64,000 nucleotides of DNA from Brachybacterium sp. YJGR34 (GTDB taxonomy: Bacteria > Actinomycetota > Actinomycetes > Actinomycetales > Dermabacteraceae), in contig NZ_PNFB01000001.1 in NCBI RefSeq assembly GCF_003347015.1, positions 310,001-374,000 of the forward strand, in the 5' to 3' direction. Position 1 is the stretch's first letter, and each line of letters starts with the position of its first letter. Of the stretch, positions 1 through 8,736 are shown piece after piece. The notes beneath the pieces are model-generated. The model did not search any database and was not told the origin of the DNA. It saw only the letters and a list, made by a program, of their open reading frames with translations. Made by a program: the position numbers and the translations under genes.

Positions 1-522
1 GTCGATCTGCTCCTCCAGGGCCTTCAGGCCCTCGGGTGCGCACAGCAGCGTCACGCAGGTGATGTCCCGGGCGCCGCGCTCGTGCAGGTACTCGACGGAG
101 GCGATGAGGGTGTGCCCGGTGGCCAGCATCGGGTCCAGCACGAAGCACTGGCGGCCCGAGAGGTCGTCGGGCAGGCGGTTGGCGTAGGTGGTGACCTCGA
201 GGGTCTCGTCGTTGCGGACCATGCCCAGGAAGCCCACCTCGGCGGTGGGCAGCAGCCGGGTGAGCCCGTCGAGCATCCCGAGACCGGCGCGCAGGATCGG
301 CACCACGAGCGGCGCGGGCTTGGTCAGGCGCGTGCCGGTCATCGTGGTCACCGGGGTGTCGATCTGCACCGGGGCGACGGCGACGTTGCGGGTGGCCTCG
401 TAGGCCAGGAGGGTCACCAGCTCGTCGGCGAGCTGGCGGAACACCGAGGAATGGGTGGCGCTGTTGCGCAGCACCGTCAGCTTGTGGGCCACGAGGGGGT
501 GATCGATCTCCAGGACGCGCAT
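1..522 (-). CDS. upp: Uracil phosphoribosyltransferase (C-terminal end cut by window edge)
   Basis: Converts uracil and PRPP to UMP in pyrimidine salvage in the cytoplasm. The 174 visible codons start [20 protein letters not shown] and contain the PRPP-binding loop [14 protein letters not shown] near residues 129-142, with a [10 protein letters not shown] segment near 74-83, both typical of the family. The usual length is about 210 residues, so roughly 35 are missing beyond the left edge. No Shine-Dalgarno sequence precedes the ATG at 522. Instead a TAGATT hexamer ends 6 nt upstream, suggesting a leaderless mRNA. It is divergent from tadA. Confidence 0.95.
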   Translation of the reverse strand, partial: MRVLEIDHPLVAHKLTVLRNSATHSSVFRQLADELVTLLAYEATRNVAVAPVQIDTPVTTMTGTRLTKPAPLVVPILRAGLGMLDGLTRLLPTAEVGFLGMVRNDETLEVTTYANRLPDDLSGRQCFVLDPMLATGHTLIASVEYLHERGARDITCVTLLCAPEGLKALEEQID

Positions 523-528
523 GGGGCG

Positions 529-534
529 AATCTA
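529..534 (-). promoter_or_regulatory. Putative -10 box of leaderless upp promoter
   Basis: TAGATT on the minus strand, followed by a 6-nt gap and then the upp ATG. Transcription from this box would begin at or next to the start codon. No convincing -35 box is visible. Confidence 0.5.
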
Positions 535-709
535 CCGGACGCCACCGGTGCGCCCGGTCGCGCAGGGGGTGCCCGGTCCCGTGAGTTCCGTGAGATCGAG
601 CAAGATCCGTCCAGAGCGCCCTGCCCGGAGGTGCCGACGGCGGCCTGCTCGAGGCGCGTCGCGCCGTGCTCGGCGAGAGGCTCCGAGCGGAGCGGGCGAG
701 AATGGGCCC

Positions 710-1183
710 ATGACCCACCCCCTCACCGACGACGCGCTGATGGGCCTCGCGCTCGAGCAGGCCCGCGCCGCCGCGGACCGCGATCCCGCCGACGTCCCGA
801 TCGGCGCCGTGGTCCTCGCCGCCGACGGACAGGTGCTGGCCGCGGCCGGGAACCGCCGGGAGGTCGACGAGGACCCCACCGCCCACGCCGAGATCCTCGC
901 CCTGCGCGAGGCCGCCCGCGTCACCGGCCGGTGGAACCTCTCGGGCGTGACGCTCGCGGTCACGCTCGAGCCGTGCACCATGTGCGCCGGGGCGATCGTC
1001 CTGGCCCGGGTGCAGCGGCTGGTCGTCGGCGCCGCCGACCCCAAGGCCGGCGCCGCCGGCTCCCTCTACGACCTGGTCCGCGAGCCGCGGCTGAACCATC
1101 GCGTGCAGCTCACCACCGGGGTGCGCGCCCCGGAGTGCGGTGACCTCCTGCGGGAGTTCTTCCGCGCCCGCCGGCGGCGCTGA
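710..1183 (+). CDS. tadA: tRNA-specific adenosine deaminase
   Basis: Deaminates A34 of tRNA-Arg(ACG) to inosine. The 157-residue protein is full length for the family. It carries the zinc deaminase signature HAE at residues 59-61, with catalytic Glu61, and PCTMC at 88-92 supplying two zinc cysteines. The ATG at 710 was chosen over upstream in-frame codons because the family begins just before the first helix. The hexamer GAGAAT ends 6 nt before this ATG and no ribosome site is visible, so leaderless initiation is possible. Cytidine or guanine deaminases share the fold, but length and motif spacing fit TadA. Confidence 0.93.
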   Translation: MTHPLTDDALMGLALEQARAAADRDPADVPIGAVVLAADGQVLAAAGNRREVDEDPTAHAEILALREAARVTGRWNLSGVTLAVTLEPCTMCAGAIVLARVQRLVVGAADPKAGAAGSLYDLVREPRLNHRVQLTTGVRAPECGDLLREFFRARRRR

Positions 1184-1267
1184 GGCCGTCCGCTCCGCGG
1201 GCGCGGCCGGTGGTGCGGTGCCGCTCTGCCTACAGTGGTGGGTCTGCCCGAACCCGAGGAGTTGCCC

Positions 1268-2074
1268 ATGAACGCCGCTGCGCCCCCTCCGGCGCCCGCC
1301 GAGCAGGCGGCCGTCGTCGCCGAGGACGTCTCGAAGGTCTTCTTCGCCGGGGGCGAGGCCGTCTGGGCCCTCGAGGACTTCTCGCTGACCCTCGAGCCGG
1401 GCTCCTTCACCTGCATCGTGGGCCCCTCGGGCTGCGGGAAGTCCACCTTCCTGCGGATCCTCGGGGGGCTCGAGGAGCGCACCGTGGGCACCGTCTCCCT
1501 CACCGACGACGGGCAGCGGATCCCCGCCGCCTTCGTCTTCCAGGAGCACGGGGTCTTCCCCTGGATGACCGTGCTGGACAACGTCGCCTTCGGGCTGCGG
1601 ATGAGCGGCGCCGGGAAGGCCGAGCGCGAGGCCACCGCGCGCGACTGGCTGGCCCGCGTGCGCCTGACCGATTTCGCGGGCTCCTACCCCCATCAGCTCT
1701 CCGGCGGCATGCGCCAGCGCGTCGCGATCGCCCGCGCCTTCGCGACCGGCTCGCCGGTGCTGCTCATGGACGAGCCGCTGGGGGCGCTGGACGCCCAGAC
1801 CCGCATGCTCATGCAGGAGGAGCTCATCGCCCTGTGGGAGCAGGAGCGCAAGACGGTCCTCATGGTCACCCACGACATCGACGAGGCGATCCTGCTCAGC
1901 GACCGGGTGATCGTCATGTCCGGCCGGCCCGGCACCCTGCGGGAGGACATCACCGTCCCCTTCGAGCGCCCCCGCTCCTTCGACATCGAGCGCAGCCCCG
2001 CCTTCGGCGAGCTGCGCGCCCGCATCTGGAACCTGCTGCGCGACGACGCCCGCACTGCCGAGGAGAGAGCATGA
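1268..2074 (+). CDS. ABC transporter ATP-binding protein, SsuB/TauB/NrtD type
   Basis: Cytoplasmic ATPase of an importer built with the next two genes. In 268 residues it shows Walker A GPSGCGKST (52-60), signature LSGGMRQ (144-150), Walker B VLLMDEP (164-170) and the H-loop MVTHD (199-203). GAGGAG at 1256-1261 lies 6 nt before the ATG at 1268, which favours that start over the GTG at 1235. A TACAGT hexamer at 1231-1236 is a plausible -10 box. The stop overlaps the permease start. The subfamily usually serves nitrate, sulfonate, taurine or HMP uptake, and the sequence does not settle which. Confidence 0.9.
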   Translation: MNAAAPPPAPAEQAAVVAEDVSKVFFAGGEAVWALEDFSLTLEPGSFTCIVGPSGCGKSTFLRILGGLEERTVGTVSLTDDGQRIPAAFVFQEHGVFPWMTVLDNVAFGLRMSGAGKAEREATARDWLARVRLTDFAGSYPHQLSGGMRQRVAIARAFATGSPVLLMDEPLGALDAQTRMLMQEELIALWEQERKTVLMVTHDIDEAILLSDRVIVMSGRPGTLREDITVPFERPRSFDIERSPAFGELRARIWNLLRDDARTAEERA

Positions 2075-2928
2075 CCGCCCCATCGCCCGACGTCGCCGCG
2101 GCCGACGCCGCGACCGAGCGCGAGCAGCGCACCCTCGCGGCCGCCTCCGCGCATCGCGCCCGTGAGAACCGCCTGCGCACCCGTGACCTGGTGCTCTCGA
2201 TCGGCACCCCGGTGGTGCTGGTGCTGGCCTGGGAGATCTGCGCCCGCGCGCTCATCATCGACCCGCGGTTCTTCCCGCCGCCCACCACCATCCTCGCCGC
2301 CGGCTGGGAGATGGCCCTCAGCGGTGAGCTGTGGGAGCACACCGGGCCCACGCTCCTGCGTCTGCTGGTCGGCGGTGGGCTGGGCGCCCTGGGCGGCATC
2401 GTCATGGGCCTGCTGATGGGGTCCTCGCGGGCCCTCAACGCGGCGCTGGGCCCGCTGTTCAGCGCGCTGTACCCGCTGCCCAAGATCGCGATCTTCCCGA
2501 TCCTGCTGATGATCTTCGGGCCCACCGAGCTGCCCAAGCTCATCGCCGTGTTCATCACGACCTTCTTCGTCATGCAGATCGCGACCGTCTCCGGCGTGTG
2601 GGCGATCGACCGCAAGCTCCTCGAGGCCGGCTCCGCCTACGGAGCCAGCGGATTCTCCCGCTTCCGCCACGTGGTGCTGCCCGGGGCGATGCCCTTCGTC
2701 TTCTCGGGTCTGAAGACCGCCACCGGCACCGCCGTCGTGGTGGTCACGGCGGTGGAGTTCACCGGCGCCTCGACCACCGGGCTCGGCTACCTGATCTGGA
2801 ACTCCTGGCAGTTGTTCATCCCGGAGAAGCTGTACGTGGGCCTGCTGGTGATCGGCATCATCGGCGCCACTCTGACCGCCCTGCTCAGCCGCAGCGAGAA
2901 GCTGCTGCTGCCCTGGCGCCGCTCCTGA
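2071..2928 (+). CDS. ABC transporter permease, SsuC/TauC type
   Basis: Membrane subunit of the importer, 285 residues. After a roughly 30-residue charged N-terminus (many Ala, Glu and Arg) there are about six hydrophobic segments. The EAA-like loop EAGSAYGASGFSRFRHVVLP lies near residues 185-204 and would dock onto the ATPase. The ATGA overlap with the upstream gene implies translational coupling, and the lipoprotein gene follows after 35 nt. Length and topology match the binding-protein-dependent permease family of sulfonate, taurine and nitrate systems. Confidence 0.9.
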   Translation: MTAPSPDVAAADAATEREQRTLAAASAHRARENRLRTRDLVLSIGTPVVLVLAWEICARALIIDPRFFPPPTTILAAGWEMALSGELWEHTGPTLLRLLVGGGLGALGGIVMGLLMGSSRALNAALGPLFSALYPLPKIAIFPILLMIFGPTELPKLIAVFITTFFVMQIATVSGVWAIDRKLLEAGSAYGASGFSRFRHVVLPGAMPFVFSGLKTATGTAVVVVTAVEFTGASTTGLGYLIWNSWQLFIPEKLYVGLLVIGIIGATLTALLSRSEKLLLPWRRS

Positions 2929-2963
2929 TCCCCCTCCCCACCCCGCACCCCAAGGAATCCCCC

Positions 2964-3989
2964 ATGCGACGACGCACCCTCCTCTCCCTCGCCTCCGCCA
3001 CCGCGGCCGGTGGCGCCCTGGCCGCCTGCGGCCCCGCCGTGACCGGCGAGGACTCCGGCTCCGGTGCCGGTGACGCCTCGGGCACCGTCCGGGTGGGCCA
3101 CCTGCCCTCGGCGCTGTTCGCGCCCCTCTACGTCGCCGACGCGATGGGCTTCTTCGAGGACGCCGGCATCACCGTCGAGCTGACCCCGCTGAAGTCCGGC
3201 CAGGACGGCATCCCGATGCTCTCCAACGACCAGCTCGACGTCATGGTCGCCGGATTCAGCGCCGGCATGTTCAACGCCCTCGACCAGGGGCTGGCCTTCA
3301 AGATCGTCGGCTCGATGGGCATCTCGCCGGGCGACCTCGAGAACTCGCCCACCGCGCTCGAGGTCGAGCAGTCCCTCCTCGACGACGGCACCGTGACCTC
3401 CGTGGCGGACCTGAAGGGGCGCGCCATCGGCGTCGCCGGCGGCCCGGGCGCCACCGGCGGCTACCTGCTGGCGGCCATGCTCGAGGAGGGAGGCCTGACC
3501 CTGAACGACGTCGAGGTCTCCAACCTCGCCACCCCCGATCAGCAGGCCGCGCTCGAGAACGGCTCGGTGGCCGCGGCCACCCCGTCGGCCCCCTTCTCGA
3601 CCGCGATCGAGGAGGCGGGGATCGCCTCGCCGCTCGCCGTGCCCGCCCAGGGCACGACCGGCACCGGCGTCATCTACTCGGAGACCTTCCAGGGCGGGGA
3701 CCTCGCCCAGCCCTTCTTCACCGCGCTCGCCCAGGGAGCGCAGGAGCTCTCCGCCGACGGCACGCAGACCGACGAGGTCTACGAGATCCTCGCCGAGACC
3801 CTGGGCCAGGAGATCGACGTCCTCAAGGCCTCGCCGATGTACTCCTACCTCGAGGACCTCGCCCCGCAGCCCGACCAGCTGGAGAGCATGCAGGCGGTCT
3901 GGATCGAGGCGGGGCAGATCACCTACGCCGAGCCGATCGACGTGGCCACCGTCGTCGACGCGAGCTTCGCCGAGGGAGCCTCCTCCTGA
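2964..3989 (+). CDS. ABC transporter substrate-binding lipoprotein, NMT1/SsuA-like
   Basis: Extracellular solute receptor, 341 residues. It has a twin-arginine-like MRRRTLLSLAS start and a lipobox ending ALAAC with Cys22 as the lipid-attachment residue. A Gly/Ser/Asp-rich stretch leads into the mature domain VRVGHLPSALFAPLYVADAM, which resembles NMT1/SsuA proteins (sulfonate, nitrate or thiamine-precursor binding). AAGGAA precedes the ATG. It is the last gene of the ATPase-permease-receptor operon and is convergent with the response regulator gene. The ligand is unknown, and I see no TPP riboswitch upstream of the operon. Confidence 0.87.
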   Translation: MRRRTLLSLASATAAGGALAACGPAVTGEDSGSGAGDASGTVRVGHLPSALFAPLYVADAMGFFEDAGITVELTPLKSGQDGIPMLSNDQLDVMVAGFSAGMFNALDQGLAFKIVGSMGISPGDLENSPTALEVEQSLLDDGTVTSVADLKGRAIGVAGGPGATGGYLLAAMLEEGGLTLNDVEVSNLATPDQQAALENGSVAAATPSAPFSTAIEEAGIASPLAVPAQGTTGTGVIYSETFQGGDLAQPFFTALAQGAQELSADGTQTDEVYEILAETLGQEIDVLKASPMYSYLEDLAPQPDQLESMQAVWIEAGQITYAEPIDVATVVDASFAEGASS

Positions 3990-3990
3990 G

Positions 3991-4623
3991 TCAGATCCAG
4001 CCCTGCGCCCGCGCGATGGACACGGCCTCGTGCCGATTGGCGGCCTGCAGCTTCGCCTGAGCGCTCGAGAGGTAGTTGCGCACCGTGCCCTCCGCGAGGT
4101 GGGCACGGCGCGCGATCTGCTCGATCGGGGCGCCGTCGGCCGCGTACTCGAGCACGTCGGCCTCCCGCGGCGTCAGCGGCGAATCGCCGGAGGCGATGGT
4201 GTCCGCGGCGAGCTCCGGGTCGATGGCCCGCCGGCCGGCGGCGACCGAGCGCACCGCCGCCGCGAGCGCCTCGGCGCTGACGGTCTTGGGCAGGAAGCCG
4301 AGCACACCCTGGGCGAGCGCCCGCTTGAGGTAGCCCGGGCGGGCGTGCGAGGTGAGGATCAGGCAGCGGGTGGCGGGGGAGACCTCGCCGATCCGCGTGC
4401 ACACCTCGAGGCCGTCGCCGTCCGGGAGCTGCAGGTCCACGATCGCGACCGTGGGCTGCTCCGCGCCGGCCAGGCGCACGCCCTCGGCGGCGGTGCCCGC
4501 CTCGCCGCGCACCGCCAGGTCCTCCTCGAGCGAGAGCATCGTGGCCAGCGCCGAGCGGATGAGGTGCTCGTCGTCGATGAGGATCACGGACAGCGGGGAC
4601 GGCGAGGGGACGGCGGCGGTCAT
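3991..4623 (-). CDS. Two-component response regulator, NarL/LuxR family
   Basis: DNA-binding regulator, 210 residues. The receiver domain (about 10-125) has the acidic pair Asp17/Asp18, phospho-acceptor Asp63 in VDLQLPDGD and the conserved Lys in FLPKT. The C-terminal LuxR helix-turn-helix runs from LTPREADVLEYAADG to GTVRNYLSSAQAKL. The histidine kinase gene lies upstream and its stop overlaps this ATG (ATGA at 4620-4623), so the two are made together. Targets are unknown; the ABC operon next door is convergent and not an obvious target. Confidence 0.93.
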   Translation of the reverse strand: MTAAVPSPSPLSVILIDDEHLIRSALATMLSLEEDLAVRGEAGTAAEGVRLAGAEQPTVAIVDLQLPDGDGLEVCTRIGEVSPATRCLILTSHARPGYLKRALAQGVLGFLPKTVSAEALAAAVRSVAAGRRAIDPELAADTIASGDSPLTPREADVLEYAADGAPIEQIARRAHLAEGTVRNYLSSAQAKLQAANRHEAVSIARAQGWI

Positions 4624-5789
4624 CGGGGGTCTCCAGAGGTATCGAAGCGGACATCGAGGGTGAAGCGGCCGTCCTCACGGCGCGTGGTGAGCGACGATCC
4701 CGGGCCGAGGCGCTCGCGCATGCCGGTCAGGCCCGCGCCCTCGTGCACCGCGCCGTCCTCGTGGACGCCGTCGTTGACCAGGCGCAGGCCCTCGGCGCCC
4801 AGGGCGATGCTCGCCTGGCGCGGCGCCGCGTGGCGGAGCATGTTCGTCCCGCCCTCCCGCAGCACCCAGGCGGCCTGCTCGGCGCGGTCTGCCGGCACGA
4901 CCTGCGCGCCCCCGTGCACCTCGACCTCGACCTGGGCGGAGCGCAGCAGGGAGACGGTGCCGCGCAGCTCGGCCGCGAGATCCGCCTCCCGATAGCCGCG
5001 CACCAGCGCGCGGATCTCGGCGAGGGAGCCGCGGGCGATCTGGGCGACCTCGCGGCCGTGCTCGACCGCCCGGGGGTCCCCGCGCTCGGCGAGCTGGGCG
5101 ACGAGCTCGGACTTCACGGCGATGACGGAGAGATCCCGACCGGTGACGTCGTGCAGATCGCGCGCGAAGCGCAGCCGCTCCTCGGCGACGGCGAGCTGCG
5201 TCTGGGCCGCGCGGGCGTCGTCGAGCTCGCGCACCACGGCGGCGAGCCACAGGGTGGCGCGGATCGTCGTCACCGCGGCGACCCCGACGGCCACGCCCAC
5301 GGCGACGAGCGGCGCCGGAGCGCCCAGGCGGATGGCAGCGATGCCGACGGCGAGCGCTGCGGCGGAGCTGATCCACCACGGGGCGCAGATTCCCACGGTG
5401 CCCATCACCACGGTGGTCGCGGAGGCCAGCAGAAGGGCGTCGGATCCCGCCGTGAACGTGGCCACCGCGATGGCGGCACCGAGGGCGAGGACGATCACCA
5501 CGCTGCGATCGGGCGCGATGCGGCCCAGCTGGGGCAGGTCCCAGCGTCCGTGCCGGAAACCTGCCGCTCCGGTGGACCAGGAGCGCATGGTGCGCCAGGT
5601 GGACCATGCCCCCGCGGCGATCTGGGCCACGAGCATCGCCGTGACGACCGGATCGGAGGACGCGAGCCCGGGAAGGCGGGCGCCCAGGAGCAGCAGGACC
5701 CCCAGCGGGGCCATGACCACCATCGTGAGCACGGAGTAGGCCGTGTAGGCGAAGAAGATGCCCCACTGACGGCCGCTGGTGGTGGTCAC
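4620..5789 (-). CDS. Sensor histidine kinase, NarL-type (HisKA_3)
   Basis: Membrane sensor of the adjacent response regulator, 389 residues from the GTG at 5789. That start has a GGGAAGGGA ribosome site and precedes the first membrane segment; an ATG at 5858 would add 23 low-quality residues. The N-terminal half has about five to six hydrophobic segments. The dimerisation helix RFARDLHDVTGRDLSVIAVK carries the phospho-acceptor His. The ATPase domain includes EGGTNMLRHAAPRQA and GAGLTGMRERL. No extracellular sensor domain is evident, so it probably senses through the membrane bundle, as DesK-like kinases do. Confidence 0.9.
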   Translation of the reverse strand: MTTTSGRQWGIFFAYTAYSVLTMVVMAPLGVLLLLGARLPGLASSDPVVTAMLVAQIAAGAWSTWRTMRSWSTGAAGFRHGRWDLPQLGRIAPDRSVVIVLALGAAIAVATFTAGSDALLLASATTVVMGTVGICAPWWISSAAALAVGIAAIRLGAPAPLVAVGVAVGVAAVTTIRATLWLAAVVRELDDARAAQTQLAVAEERLRFARDLHDVTGRDLSVIAVKSELVAQLAERGDPRAVEHGREVAQIARGSLAEIRALVRGYREADLAAELRGTVSLLRSAQVEVEVHGGAQVVPADRAEQAAWVLREGGTNMLRHAAPRQASIALGAEGLRLVNDGVHEDGAVHEGAGLTGMRERLGPGSSLTTRREDGRFTLDVRFDTSGDPR

Positions 5790-5941
5790 TGGTTCCCTTC
5801 CCGTCGGTCCTGGCGAGCTTAGCGGAGCCCGCCCCTCACTCTCTCCGACCAGCGGCACCGACCAGCAGGGCCGCAGCTCACCGAGCGCCCATGAGAAATG
5901 TCAGGGTCCGGAAATCCCATGACGGCGTGCCGCGGCGGGCC

Positions 5942-5947
5942 TAGCCT
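5942..5947 (+). promoter_or_regulatory. Putative -10 box of leaderless DUF4037 gene
   Basis: TAGCCT ends 6 nt before the ATG at 5954 and no ribosome site lies between. The geometry implies a transcript that begins at the start codon. Confidence 0.5.
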
Positions 5948-5953
5948 GCGGGC

Positions 5954-6982
5954 ATGGCGGAGCAGATCACGGGAGCGGAGCTGGCGCGGAGCCTCTACGA
6001 GGAGGTGATCGCGCCCGTGGTCGAGGTCCCGCATGCGGCCTGTCTGATCGGCGAGGGCTCCGAGGTGCAGGGATTCGACGACGCGCGCTCCCGGGACCAC
6101 GAGTGGGGGCCGCGGCTGCAGCTGTTCGTGGACGCTGACGACGTCGACCGCACCGCCCGCACGGTCCGCTCCGCGCTGCCCGTCCGGCACCGCGGATACC
6201 CGACGCGCTGGTTCTCCCTCGAGGCGGGGGAGGTGGCCGACCACCTCGAGATCATGACGCTCGCCCAGTGGATGGCGGCCCGCCTGCCGACGATCCCCAT
6301 GGCCCCGGCGGACGCCGCGGACTGGCTCGCCATGCCCCAGCAGCACCTCCGTCAGCTCCTCGCCGGGCCCGTGCTCCACGACGACATCGGCGAGCTGACC
6401 GCGCTGCGCGGCGCCCTGGCCTGGTACCCGACCGACGTCTGGCGATGGATGCTGGCATGCCAGTGGCACCTCATGGGACAGGCGCACGCGCTGCTGGGGC
6501 GCACCCTCGAGACCGGGGACCGCCGCGGCGCCGCGCTGCTCTCCGCGCGGCTGGACGAGCTGATGATGGAGATGGCCTTCCTCCAGGAGAAGGTGCACCG
6601 GCCGTACGCGAAGTGGTTCGGCCGCGCGTTCGACGAGCTCGAGGTCGCCGCCGAGCTCGGTGCGCTGCTCGACGAGGGGGCCGGCGGCAGAGAGGCGGCG
6701 CTGCTGCTGCTCGCCCGGCGCCACGACGCGCTGGGCCTGGCAGAGCCCGTCGGCGGACGCATCGAGCACTTCGCCGTCGGTGTGAACGACGCCGTGCGCC
6801 CCTACCGGGTGCTCAACAGCGGCGAGCACATCGAGGCGCTGCTCGCGGCGATCGAGGATCCCGCCCTGCGCGCCCTGCCGCGCGTGGGATCGATCGACCA
6901 GCTCACCCACGTCGACGACACCCTCATCACCTTCACCACCTGGCCCGCCGCGCTCGCCGCGGACTATCGCCGCCAGCTCTAG
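5954..6982 (+). CDS. DUF4037 family protein (nucleotidyltransferase-like)
   Basis: A 342-residue protein resembling the actinobacterial DUF4037 family. The N-terminal part contains a stretch around GEGSEVQGFDDARSRDHEWG near residues 34-53, which in this family resembles a nucleotidyltransferase active-site region, followed by LQLFVDADD. The C-terminal two thirds are helical, with RWMLACQWHLMGQAHALLGR and FGRAFDELEVA. No substrate is known to me. The last codons overlap the end of the convergent padR gene by 4 nt. The start follows a -10-like box at a leaderless spacing. Confidence 0.75.
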   Translation: MAEQITGAELARSLYEEVIAPVVEVPHAACLIGEGSEVQGFDDARSRDHEWGPRLQLFVDADDVDRTARTVRSALPVRHRGYPTRWFSLEAGEVADHLEIMTLAQWMAARLPTIPMAPADAADWLAMPQQHLRQLLAGPVLHDDIGELTALRGALAWYPTDVWRWMLACQWHLMGQAHALLGRTLETGDRRGAALLSARLDELMMEMAFLQEKVHRPYAKWFGRAFDELEVAAELGALLDEGAGGREAALLLLARRHDALGLAEPVGGRIEHFAVGVNDAVRPYRVLNSGEHIEALLAAIEDPALRALPRVGSIDQLTHVDDTLITFTTWPAALAADYRRQL

Positions 6983-7539
6983 CGGGGATCGTCGGCCATC
7001 ACGTAGGCGCCCGCTTCGAGCCTCCCGATCAGTCCCTGCGTCCAGGCGATGGCCTCATCGGCCGACTGCGCCCAGAAGCGGATCGCCTCGATGTGGTGGG
7101 CCCAGTCCTCCTCCGGATGGCGCTCGTACTCACCGACCACCCGGGAGCGGCGCGCACGGTACGCCTCGATGCGCCGGTGCAGCAGCTCCACGGCGCGAGC
7201 CCGGGTGAGCACGGGCAGGAACCCGATGCCGGCCATGGTCTCGGCCATGTCGCGGCCGTCCGCGGACAGGGCCTGCTCGAGCAGCTCGACGAAGGCCGCG
7301 CGTCCCGCCGGGGTGGGGGAGTACTCGGTCCGCGTGGGCCCGGACGCTCCCGGGACGGGATCGGCGGTGACGATCAGGGCGTCAGCCTGCAGACGGCGCA
7401 GCGCGTGGTAGACGGAGCCCTGACCGAGGTTCCCCCACAGATCGGCGCTCCAGGACTCGAGGTCCTTGCGGATCTGATAGCCGTGCGCGGTCCCTCGCTC
7501 GATGATCGCGCCGAGGATCAGCAGTTTCGTGGCGGACAT
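6979..7539 (-). CDS. PadR family transcriptional regulator
   Basis: A 186-residue PadR-type repressor. The winged helix covers roughly residues 5-80, with LLILGAIIERGTAHGYQIRK and LGQGSVYHALRRLQADALIV typical of the family. The C-terminal helical part (about 95-180) resembles the dimerisation domain. A GGAGAGGGAGAAGG ribosome site precedes the ATG. It is divergent from the oxidoreductase operon. The perfect dyad in the shared intergenic region suggests it represses that operon and perhaps itself. The inducer is unknown. Confidence 0.9.
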   Translation of the reverse strand: MSATKLLILGAIIERGTAHGYQIRKDLESWSADLWGNLGQGSVYHALRRLQADALIVTADPVPGASGPTRTEYSPTPAGRAAFVELLEQALSADGRDMAETMAGIGFLPVLTRARAVELLHRRIEAYRARRSRVVGEYERHPEEDWAHHIEAIRFWAQSADEAIAWTQGLIGRLEAGAYVMADDPR

Positions 7540-7577
7540 GCGGGCCTTCTCCCTCTCCGGCGGTGGGCGGCAGAGCG

Positions 7578-7622
7578 TTGACGTCGGTCTCCGAGTACCT
7601 TATGGTCTTCGTACAACTGTAC
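7578..7622 (+). promoter_or_regulatory. Promoter and putative PadR operator of the oxidoreductase operon
   Basis: TTGACG (7578-7583), a 17-nt spacer and TATGGT (7601-7606) form a clear housekeeping-type promoter. Directly downstream, overlapping the expected transcription start, lies the perfect dyad GTACAACTGTAC (7611-7622). A repressor bound there would block the promoter. Assignment to PadR is inferred from the divergent arrangement. Confidence 0.65.
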
Positions 7623-7639
7623 TACCACGGGGAGCGTCC

Positions 7640-8284
7640 ATGCATATCGTCGTCGCCGGGGCCACCGGGGCCACCGGCTCCCTCGTGCTCGAACGGGCCC
7701 TCACCGCCGGTCACCGCGTGACCGCGCTGGTCCGGGACGCCTCCGCCGCTCAGCTGCCACCCGGCGTCGAGGTCCAGCAGGCACAGGTGGTCACGGACCC
7801 CGACCTCACGCTCCCCGCCGACACCGACGCGGTGATCTCCGCGCTCGGCTCGCGCACCCCGAAGGATCCTCAGCCGGTCTGCGCGCCGGGCACGGCGCAT
7901 CTCGTCGAGGCCCTGGGACGCCTGGGCGGCCGTCGCCGCCTCGTGGTCGTCTCCGCCTCGCCCGTGCACACGACGGGGGCGGGGGAGCCGTGGTGGTTCC
8001 GGTACATCGCCCGCCCGCTGGTGCGCCGGGTGGGCGGACCGCTGTACGACGACATCGCCGCGATGGAGGACGTGGTCCGCGCCGCGGGGCCGGACTGCGC
8101 CTGGACCATCGTGCGGCCCGGATATCTCGTCGACGCGGGGCCGACGTCGTACGAGCTGCTCCCGGAGCGGAACGCGAGCACGAGCGCCTGCCGGATCGAT
8201 CTCGCCGACGCCCTGGTGACGCTCGCCGCCGACGACGGCGCAGCGGGTCGCTCCTTCGGTCTGACGCGGGGGACGGCCCGATGA
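7640..8284 (+). CDS. NAD(P)-binding oxidoreductase (NmrA/atypical SDR type)
   Basis: A 214-residue Rossmann protein. The dinucleotide motif GATGATG lies near residues 7-13, the acidic or basic turn follows TALVRDASA, and AVISALGSRTP is typical of NAD(P)H-binding atypical SDRs. GGGGAG precedes the ATG at 7640, which sets the start. The stop overlaps the next ATG (ATGA). The classical YxxxK pair is not obvious, so it may act as a quinone reductase-like enzyme or a redox sensor. PadR control suggests a stress or xenobiotic response. Confidence 0.8.
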   Translation: MHIVVAGATGATGSLVLERALTAGHRVTALVRDASAAQLPPGVEVQQAQVVTDPDLTLPADTDAVISALGSRTPKDPQPVCAPGTAHLVEALGRLGGRRRLVVVSASPVHTTGAGEPWWFRYIARPLVRRVGGPLYDDIAAMEDVVRAAGPDCAWTIVRPGYLVDAGPTSYELLPERNASTSACRIDLADALVTLAADDGAAGRSFGLTRGTAR

Positions 8285-8673
8285 GCGCCGGAGGGCCGGG
8301 AATCCTCCGTCTCGGCTTTCTGGCCGACGGTGCCTTCAAGCTCCTGGTGGCCGCGGCCCACCTGCTGCTGCTCCCGACGCTCGTCGACCTCCTGGGTGCT
8401 CCCGCCGGGATGATCGCCCTCACCGCGGCGATGGTCGCCCTGAGCGCGATCGCCGAGATCGTCTTCGCGCTCCGCAGCGGCGAGGGGACCCACACGAAGT
8501 ACCTCATCGCCTACGACAGCGGATGGGTGCTCGCGACTGTGCTCGCGCTGATGCTCGGTTCGGGACCGGGAGGGTGGGTCTGGCTGGCCTTCCAGGCGGC
8601 GGCCTCCCCGGTGCTCGCCCTTGCCTTCCTCCGCGGCCGCGAGCAGCTCGTGACCTCGTCCACATCTCTGTGA
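8281..8673 (+). CDS. Small integral membrane protein, function unknown
   Basis: A 130-residue protein with about four hydrophobic helices: around FKLLVAAAHLLLLPTLVDLL, MIALTAAMVALSAIAEIVFAL, GWVLATVLALML and GWVWLAFQAAASPVLALAFL. I do not recognise a family with certainty; the overall plan recalls small DoxX-like or DUF membrane proteins. It is translationally coupled to the upstream oxidoreductase by an ATGA overlap, so it very likely belongs to the same PadR-controlled response. Confidence 0.75.
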   Translation: MSAGGPGILRLGFLADGAFKLLVAAAHLLLLPTLVDLLGAPAGMIALTAAMVALSAIAEIVFALRSGEGTHTKYLIAYDSGWVLATVLALMLGSGPGGWVWLAFQAAASPVLALAFLRGREQLVTSSTSL

Positions 8674-8736
8674 GGTTTGTTGCCCCGGATGAACCAATGC
8701 TTCGGTCCGGGCGGGCCCGGGTGCTTGACTGCCGGG

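Noticed and set aside
1184..1267. Possible TPP riboswitch before the NMT1-like ABC operon
   Set aside because: The 84 nt lack the conserved CTGAGA and thi-box elements I would expect.
8674..8736. Possible SAM riboswitch before metN
   Set aside because: Only 63 nt lie between the genes. I could not build the conserved SAM riboswitch helices, and the spacing to a -10-like box suggests a leaderless start.
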